From an uncultured Prevotella sp. (GTDB lineage: Bacteria; Bacteroidota; Bacteroidia; Bacteroidales; Bacteroidaceae): DNA of 29,462 nucleotides. The stretch is from positions 1 through 29,462 of the forward strand of contig CAKQDG010000019.1 in NCBI GenBank assembly GCA_934219025.1, read 5' to 3'. The notes under the pieces were generated by a model. That model worked only from the letters and a program-made list of their open reading frames with translations. It was not told the origin of the DNA and did not search any database. Below, in pieces: positions 24,990 through 29,462 of this stretch. The translations under genes were made by a program, and so were the position numbers. Positions within the stretch are counted from its first letter, which is position 1, and every line of letters starts with the position of its first letter.

Positions 24990-25910
24990 ATGAAAGTACT
25001 AGTTGCTACAGAAAAACCATTTGCTCCTGTTGCGGTGAAAGGTATAAAAGAGACAATAGAAAAGGGCGGTAACGACTTGTTGCTACTTGAAAAATATACA
25101 GATAAAAATCAGTTGCTTGAGGCAGTAGCGGATATCGATGCTCTAATCGTACGCTCTGATAAAATCACTCCCGAGGTGCTTGATGCTGCAAAAGAATTGA
25201 AAATTGTTGTGCGTGCAGGTGCTGGATACGACAATATTGATACTGCTTATGCTAAGCAGAAAGGCATTGTGGTGGAGAATACACCTGGACAAAATTCAAA
25301 TGCTGTAGCCGAGCTCGTGTTTGGACTTCTTGTCTTTGCGGTGCGCAATTTCTATAACGGCAAAGCCGGCACGGAACTTAAAGGTAAGAAACTCGGTATA
25401 CTTGCTTTTGGTAATGTGGGAAGAAATGTTGCCAGAATCGCCAAAGGATTCGGAATGGACATATATGCTTATGACGCTTTCTGTCCAAAAGATGTTATTG
25501 AGCAGGCTGGAGTAAAGGCTGTAGAAAACCAAGAAGAACTTTTCGCAACATGTGATGTCGTTTCTCTTCATATCCCATCTACACCTGAAACAAAACAGAG
25601 CATCAATGCTGCGCTTGTTTCAAAGATGAAGCAAGGTGCTGTTCTTGTGAATACAGCACGTAAAGAGATTATTAATGAACCTGAATTGCTTGAGGTTCTT
25701 AAAAACCGTACAGATTTGAAATTCGTTACGGATATAAAGCCGGACATGGATTCAGAGTTTTCTGCAGAAATTGAAGGAAGATACTTCAGCACGCCAAAGA
25801 AAATGGGTGCACAGACTGCAGAGGCTAACATTAATGCCGGACTTGCCGCAGCAAGCCAAATCAACGCTTTCTTCGCTGATGGTTGCACTAAGTATCAGGT
25901 GAACAAGTGA
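24990..25910 (+). CDS. serA: D-3-phosphoglycerate dehydrogenase, short Lys-type
   Basis: A 306-aa NAD-dependent 2-hydroxyacid dehydrogenase for the first step of serine synthesis. It has the N-terminal half domain and a nucleotide-binding domain (A-F-G-N-V-G-R, 139-145, where the first Gly of GxGxxG is Ala). The catalytic Arg224 is in N-T-A-R. It lacks the C-terminal ACT domain, so no serine feedback site is visible. The usual catalytic His (T-P-H-x-G-A) is replaced by Lys: T-P-K-K-M-G-A-Q-T at 268-276. This Lys variant is, from my knowledge of the family, the normal form in Bacteroides and in Entamoeba rather than a defect. serC lies upstream and the DUF1015 gene follows after 36 nt. Confidence 0.93.
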   Translation: MKVLVATEKPFAPVAVKGIKETIEKGGNDLLLLEKYTDKNQLLEAVADIDALIVRSDKITPEVLDAAKELKIVVRAGAGYDNIDTAYAKQKGIVVENTPGQNSNAVAELVFGLLVFAVRNFYNGKAGTELKGKKLGILAFGNVGRNVARIAKGFGMDIYAYDAFCPKDVIEQAGVKAVENQEELFATCDVVSLHIPSTPETKQSINAALVSKMKQGAVLVNTARKEIINEPELLEVLKNRTDLKFVTDIKPDMDSEFSAEIEGRYFSTPKKMGAQTAEANINAGLAAASQINAFFADGCTKYQVNK

Positions 25911-25946
25911 TTTCTTTAATTCATTACTAACTTTTTATAATCGACT

Positions 25947-27194
25947 ATGGCTATTGTAAAACCATTTAAGGGCTTTAGACCCCCAAAAGAATTTGTTGAA
26001 CAAGTTGAGTCGCGTCCTTATGACGTTCTGAACTCTGAGGAAGCAAGAAGTGAGGCTGGCAGCAATGAAAAGAGCCTTTACCATATTATAAAGCCTGAAA
26101 TTGATTTCGAACCGGGCACCAGCGAATATGATCCCCGCGTTTATGAAAAAGCTGCCGAAAATTTTAGAAAGTTTAAGGAAAATGGTTGGCTCGTACAAGA
26201 CAAGGATGATCATTATTACATCTATGCTCAGACAATGAATGACAAGACACAGTATGGCATTGTTCTGGGAGCATATGTAAACGATTATCTTACCGGCGTC
26301 ATAAAAAAGCATGAACTTACCAGACGGGACAAGGAAGAGGACCGCATGAAACATGTGCGTGTGTGCAATGCAAATATGGAACCTGTATTCTTCGCATATC
26401 CCGACAATGCAAAGCTAAATTCTTTGCTTGAGAGGTATGCTGCAACAAAGCCGGAATATGATTTTATTGCCCCTGTTGATGGATTCCGCCATCAGTTTTG
26501 GGTAGTGTCTTCACCGGAAGATATAAAACTTATAACAGATGAATTTGCTGCTATGCCATCGCTTTACATTGCCGACGGTCATCACCGCTCTGCTGCAGCT
26601 GCCCTTGTCGGTGCCGAGAAAGCAAAGCAGAATCCAAACCATACAGGTAAGGAGGAATACAATTATTTTATGGCTGTCTGTTTTCAGGCTTCACAGCTGA
26701 CTATTCTTGACTATAATAGAGTTGTGACAGACCTTAACGGATATTCTTCTGTGGATTTCTTGAATGCGCTTGAGAAAAACTTTGTTTTGGAGAAAAAGGG
26801 GACTGGCATTTACAAACCGAACACCCTGCACAACTTTTCCATGTATCTTGACGGCGAATGGTATAGCTTGACGGCGCGTAAGGGTACTTACGAACCAAAT
26901 GATCCTATCGGAGTTCTGGACGTAGATATATCTAGTAGACTGATTTTCAATGAACTTCTTGGAATTACAGATTTTCGGTCTGACAAACGTATTGATTTCG
27001 TGGGTGGACTGAGAGGTCTTGAAGAATTGAAACGACGTGTTGATTCGGGAGAGATGAAGATGGCACTTGCTTTGTATCCTGTTACGATGAAACAGATTAT
27101 GGATATAGCAGATAGTGGTAAAATAATGCCTCCCAAGGCGACATGGTTTGAACCAAAACTCCGTTCAGGACTGGTCGTACATGAACTTGAATAA
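25947..27194 (+). CDS. DUF1015 family protein
   Basis: A 415-aa cytosolic protein with the DUF1015 pattern: an N-terminal F-K-G-F-R-P followed by S-R-P-Y-D-V-L, then E-x-x-x-x-N-x-x-S-L-Y-H-I-x-K-P-E. A central Y-I-A-D-G-H-H-R-S-A-A-A (about residues 207-218) holds clustered His residues that could bind phosphate or metal. The biochemical role is not settled. The family is often found next to serA and serC in Bacteroidetes and Firmicutes and has been linked by such context to serine metabolism (a serine kinase-type activity is known for related proteins). Here it directly follows serA. A terminator ends the transcript at 27246. Confidence 0.92.
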   Translation: MAIVKPFKGFRPPKEFVEQVESRPYDVLNSEEARSEAGSNEKSLYHIIKPEIDFEPGTSEYDPRVYEKAAENFRKFKENGWLVQDKDDHYYIYAQTMNDKTQYGIVLGAYVNDYLTGVIKKHELTRRDKEEDRMKHVRVCNANMEPVFFAYPDNAKLNSLLERYAATKPEYDFIAPVDGFRHQFWVVSSPEDIKLITDEFAAMPSLYIADGHHRSAAAALVGAEKAKQNPNHTGKEEYNYFMAVCFQASQLTILDYNRVVTDLNGYSSVDFLNALEKNFVLEKKGTGIYKPNTLHNFSMYLDGEWYSLTARKGTYEPNDPIGVLDVDISSRLIFNELLGITDFRSDKRIDFVGGLRGLEELKRRVDSGEMKMALALYPVTMKQIMDIADSGKIMPPKATWFEPKLRSGLVVHELE

Positions 27195-27208
27195 TTTGGA
27201 TAAATAAT

Positions 27209-27246
27209 ATGGCGTGTCCTTTGTCTTGTCTTGGACACGCCATTTT
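27209..27246 (+). terminator. Terminator after the DUF1015 gene
   Basis: A perfect 11-bp GC-rich stem (27209-27219 with 27233-27243) with a 13-nt loop, followed by TTTC. It begins 15 nt after the stop and ends 9 nt before the next start codon. Confidence 0.8.
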
Positions 27247-27254
27247 CTTGAAGT

Positions 27255-27854
27255 ATGAGTGAAGAATTGATTGACAAATATAAAACGATTTCATCATTTG
27301 TAGGTGAGGGAACTTATAGTGAAAAGCGTAGCAAATTCCTTGCCTTTGCACATCATGTGGAAAATGTAGATGAAGTGAAGAGTATATTGGAAGAATATCG
27401 AAAAAAATATTACGATGCGCGTCATGTGTGTTCTGCCTATATGCTTGGTGCTGAAAAAAAAGTCTTTAAGATGAATGATGATGGAGAGCCCAGCAGTACT
27501 GCGGGGAAACCTATCTTGGGACAAATATTGTCAAGCGGACTTACAGACATACTTGTAGTAGTTGTTCGTTACTTTGGAGGTGTGAAGCTTGGAACAGGTG
27601 GCTTGATTGTGGCTTACCGCACTGCCGCTGCTGAGGCTATTGAAAAATGTCAGGTTGTAGAAAAATTTATTGAGGAAGTTGTAAATTTTTCTTTTCCTTA
27701 TGTGATGATGAATGGCGTGATGAAAATCGTGAAAGCTATGGAACCGCGCATTTTGGCTCAGGCCTATGATAATACATGCACCATTACTTTGTCAATACGA
27801 AAAGCTAAGGCCGGAGAACTGAAAAGCAGGCTTGAAAGTCTTGCCTTTAGTTAA
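27255..27854 (+). CDS. YigZ/IMPACT family protein
   Basis: A 199-aa protein of the usual YigZ length. The N-terminal IMPACT (UPF0029) domain contains the family run from K-R-S-K-F through D-A-R-H-V-C-S-A-Y, the D-D-G-E-P-S-S-T-A-G-x-P loop and the R-Y-F-G-G-V-K-L-G-T-G-G-L turn. A C-terminal ferredoxin-like DUF1949 domain follows from about residue 135. In eukaryotes the IMPACT domain helps to restrain the GCN2 kinase; in bacteria the role is unclear and probably related to ribosome or nucleic acid binding. Its start is 9 nt after the upstream terminator, so promoter placement is unclear. Confidence 0.95.
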   Translation: MSEELIDKYKTISSFVGEGTYSEKRSKFLAFAHHVENVDEVKSILEEYRKKYYDARHVCSAYMLGAEKKVFKMNDDGEPSSTAGKPILGQILSSGLTDILVVVVRYFGGVKLGTGGLIVAYRTAAAEAIEKCQVVEKFIEEVVNFSFPYVMMNGVMKIVKAMEPRILAQAYDNTCTITLSIRKAKAGELKSRLESLAFS

Positions 27855-28023
27855 AATAGTCTTGCCAATCCTGTGAGATAATGCAATATACATATATGAG
27901 ATTTTGCAAACTTCATTTTTCAAAAGACTGCTCCCCATTTGTTTATCCTTTCCGTTGTGTGAATAAAATATTAAATACATTCAATAAAATACTTAAAAAT
28001 AGGTAGAAGTCGAAAATATTTTA

Positions 28024-28031
28024 TACCTTTG
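28024..28031 (+). promoter_or_regulatory. Bacteroidetes-type -7 box for the NifU-like gene
   Basis: TACCTTTG is an exact TAnnTTTG match and lies 68 nt before the ATG at 28100, giving a leader of about 60 nt. No TTTG is present 20 nt upstream. Confidence 0.6.
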
Positions 28032-28099
28032 TAGTCGTAAAACGGGTAACGATAAATACTATTGTGTGTTTATAATATCAAATACATTATAATTAAATT

Positions 28100-28801
28100 A
28101 TGATTTATTCAACAGAAGTAAAGAACATGTGTGTCGTGGCCAAAGGCCCGAACCACGGACCTGCTCCTATCCCAGAGGAAGGAAAATGGGTTTATGCAAA
28201 AGAAATTAAGGATATTTCCGGTTATACACATGGTGTGGGGTGGTGTGCACCTCAGCAGGGTGCCTGCAAATTGTCTCTTAATATTAAGGACGGTATAATT
28301 CAGGAGGCTCTTGTTGAAACTATTGGTTGTACAGGTATGACCCATTCTGCAGCTATGGCATCGGAGATTCTTCCTGGCAAAACTATCCTTGAGGCTTTAA
28401 ATACAGACCTCGTTTGTGATGCTATCAACACTGCTATGCGTGAACTCTTCCTTCAGATTGTTTACGGCCGTTCTCAGAGCGCTTTCTCAGAAGGCGGTCT
28501 TGCAATAGGCGCAGGACTTGAGGATCTTGGTAAGGGACTTCGTTCACAGACTGGTACTCTATATGGCACTGTAGCTAAAGGTACACGTTATCTGGAGCTG
28601 ACAGAGGGTTATATTACAAAGCAGTTCCTTGACAAGGACAACCAAGTATGCGGTTACGAGTATGTTCACCTCGGCAAAATGATGGAAGCTATCAAGAATG
28701 GTATGGACGCTAATGAGGCTGTGAAGAAATTTACAGGTCGTTATGGACGTACAACTGCTGAGCAGGGTGTTGTTAAAGCTATTGATCCACGTAAAGAATA
28801 A
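28100..28801 (+). CDS. NifU/IscU-like iron-sulfur scaffold-type protein
   Basis: A 233-aa cytosolic protein. The central region aligns by eye with NifU_N scaffolds: G-x-C (Cys49), a second Cys56 before K-L-S-L-x-I-K-D-G-x-I, then E-T-I-G-C-T-G (Cys77), G-K-T-I-L-E-A-L and Cys106. The three-Cys spacing of a cluster scaffold (56, 77, 106) is kept. The 45-residue N-terminus and 125-residue C-terminus are extra compared with IscU (about 130 aa), so it is not a housekeeping scaffold. I recall this protein paired with GGGtGRT proteins in Bacteroides and Clostridia, as it is here. The target of any cluster transfer is unknown. Codon use looks like that of a well-expressed gene. Confidence 0.82.
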   Translation: MIYSTEVKNMCVVAKGPNHGPAPIPEEGKWVYAKEIKDISGYTHGVGWCAPQQGACKLSLNIKDGIIQEALVETIGCTGMTHSAAMASEILPGKTILEALNTDLVCDAINTAMRELFLQIVYGRSQSAFSEGGLAIGAGLEDLGKGLRSQTGTLYGTVAKGTRYLELTEGYITKQFLDKDNQVCGYEYVHLGKMMEAIKNGMDANEAVKKFTGRYGRTTAEQGVVKAIDPRKE

Positions 28802-28803
28802 TA

Positions 28804-28808
28804 AGGAG
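28804..28808 (+). promoter_or_regulatory. Shine-Dalgarno-like site before the GGGtGRT gene
   Basis: AGGAG lies 11 nt before the ATG at 28820. It is notable because most genes in this window lack such a site, as is usual in Bacteroidetes. Confidence 0.5.
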
Positions 28809-28819
28809 AAAACAAAATT

Positions 28820-29462
28820 ATGATTAGAAAAGTAAGTTACGAAAGTCAGGAGCGTCGCGAGGCGCAGGTTCTCGCTGCCCTTAATGCTGAGGGTATCAAG
28901 AGCGTTGAAGAAGCTAATCAGATTTGCGAAGATGCAGGTGTTGATCCTTATCAGATGTGTGAGGACACTCAGCGTATTTGCTTTGAAAATGCAAAGTGGG
29001 CATACGTTTGTGGTGCTGCCATTGCTATCAAACGTGGCGCAAAAACTGCAGCTGATGCTGCCGAAGCTATTGGCGTAGGTTTGCAGTCATTCTGCATCCC
29101 TGGTTCTGTTGCTGATGACCGTAAGGTTGGTCTTGGACACGGAAATCTTGCTGCTCGTCTTCTCCGTGAGGAGACTCAGTGCTTTGCATTCTTGGCTGGT
29201 CACGAGTCATTCGCTGCTGCTGAGGGTGCAATCAAGATTGCTGAGATGGCTAACAAGGTTCGTAAGAATCCGCTTCGCGTTATCCTTAACGGACTTGGTA
29301 AAGATGCTGCCCAGATTATCAGCCGTATCAATGGCTTTACATATGTCAAGACTGAGTTCGACTACTATACAGGTGAGCTGAAGGTTGTAGACCGTATCGC
29401 TTATTCTGATGGTCCTCGTGCAAAGGTTAATTGCTATGGTGCAAATGATGTACGTGAGGGTG
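28820..29462 (+). CDS. GGGtGRT family protein, 5' part (runs off the window)
   Basis: The frame opens at ATG 28820, 18 nt after the NifU-like stop, and stays open for 214 codons to the right edge. The sequence begins M-I-R-K-V-S-Y-E-S-Q-E-R-R and is Ala/Gly rich, with conserved-looking Cys residues at about 36, 47, 54, 65 and 94. It has a G-H-G-N-L-A-A-R-L-L-R-E-E-T segment and an F-L-A-G-H-E-S-F segment. I recognise these as the N-terminal part of the family named for a GGGtGRT motif, about 330 aa long. The defining motif would lie beyond the window, so the name rests on N-terminal similarity and on the NifU-like neighbour. The family has no established reaction; the partner suggests that it carries or receives an Fe-S cluster. 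Confidence 0.78.
   Translation, partial: MIRKVSYESQERREAQVLAALNAEGIKSVEEANQICEDAGVDPYQMCEDTQRICFENAKWAYVCGAAIAIKRGAKTAADAAEAIGVGLQSFCIPGSVADDRKVGLGHGNLAARLLREETQCFAFLAGHESFAAAEGAIKIAEMANKVRKNPLRVILNGLGKDAAQIISRINGFTYVKTEFDYYTGELKVVDRIAYSDGPRAKVNCYGANDVREG

Noticed and set aside
27855..28023. Possible RNA gene or terminator after the YigZ gene
   Set aside because: Only short, distant complementary words are present, with no stable hairpin followed by T residues.
1..29462. tRNA, rRNA, CRISPR array, phage or transposon genes
   Set aside because: No cloverleaf-like segments, regular spacer repeats, integrase or transposase frames were seen on either strand by eye.

Overview
The window reads as a chromosomal stretch of a Bacteroidales bacterium, most likely a member of the Prevotellaceae. 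Three things support this. Several genes have a TAnnTTTG box close upstream instead of a Shine-Dalgarno site, and twice a TTTG box lies exactly 20 nt further upstream. Several families present are typical of Bacteroidetes (DUF4270 lipoprotein, short GT5-like protein, TamB, Lys-type SerA, second EF-G, GGGtGRT protein). The pectin-acting enzymes fit a gut or rumen polysaccharide degrader. The assignment below order level is inference.

Layout. 1-650 is the 3' end of a secreted enzyme, probably a pectate lyase, closed by a strong terminator. From 11042 back to 1139 a leftward gene run encodes a GT5-like glycogen synthase N-domain protein, a DUF4270 lipoprotein, a 43-aa microprotein, TamB, a 76-aa microprotein and the HrpB-type helicase. 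It starts at a TACCTTTG box. Divergent from it, 11294-12514 carries panC and panD (pantothenate synthesis). These converge on hemW (12588-13721) at a shared bidirectional hairpin terminator.

13903-16065 encodes an EF-G paralogue whose GTPase motifs are altered, including loss of the catalytic histidine. A 523-nt gap follows (16066-16588). It holds a terminator and then an unexplained large imperfect palindrome built from about four degenerate 22-nt units. Next come a small AraC-type regulator, an M49 dipeptidyl peptidase III with an AlkD/HEAT-like protein behind it, and purA-hisS. One nucleotide after hisS starts a secreted rhamnogalacturonan acetylesterase whose C-terminus looks like a truncated pectin methylesterase. 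serC, serA, a DUF1015 gene and a YigZ/IMPACT gene make up a serine-biosynthesis neighbourhood. The window ends in a NifU-like scaffold gene and the 5' part of a GGGtGRT-family gene.

Most of the content is housekeeping: cofactor, purine, serine and tRNA charging functions, plus envelope biogenesis. The points most worth following are the EF-G paralogue, the 22-nt periodic palindrome, an 11-bp word present three times around the purA promoter, a hairpin that holds the tamB start codon in its loop, two microproteins in the tamB operon, and the NifU-like/GGGtGRT pair. I saw no tRNA, rRNA, CRISPR array or transposase gene.
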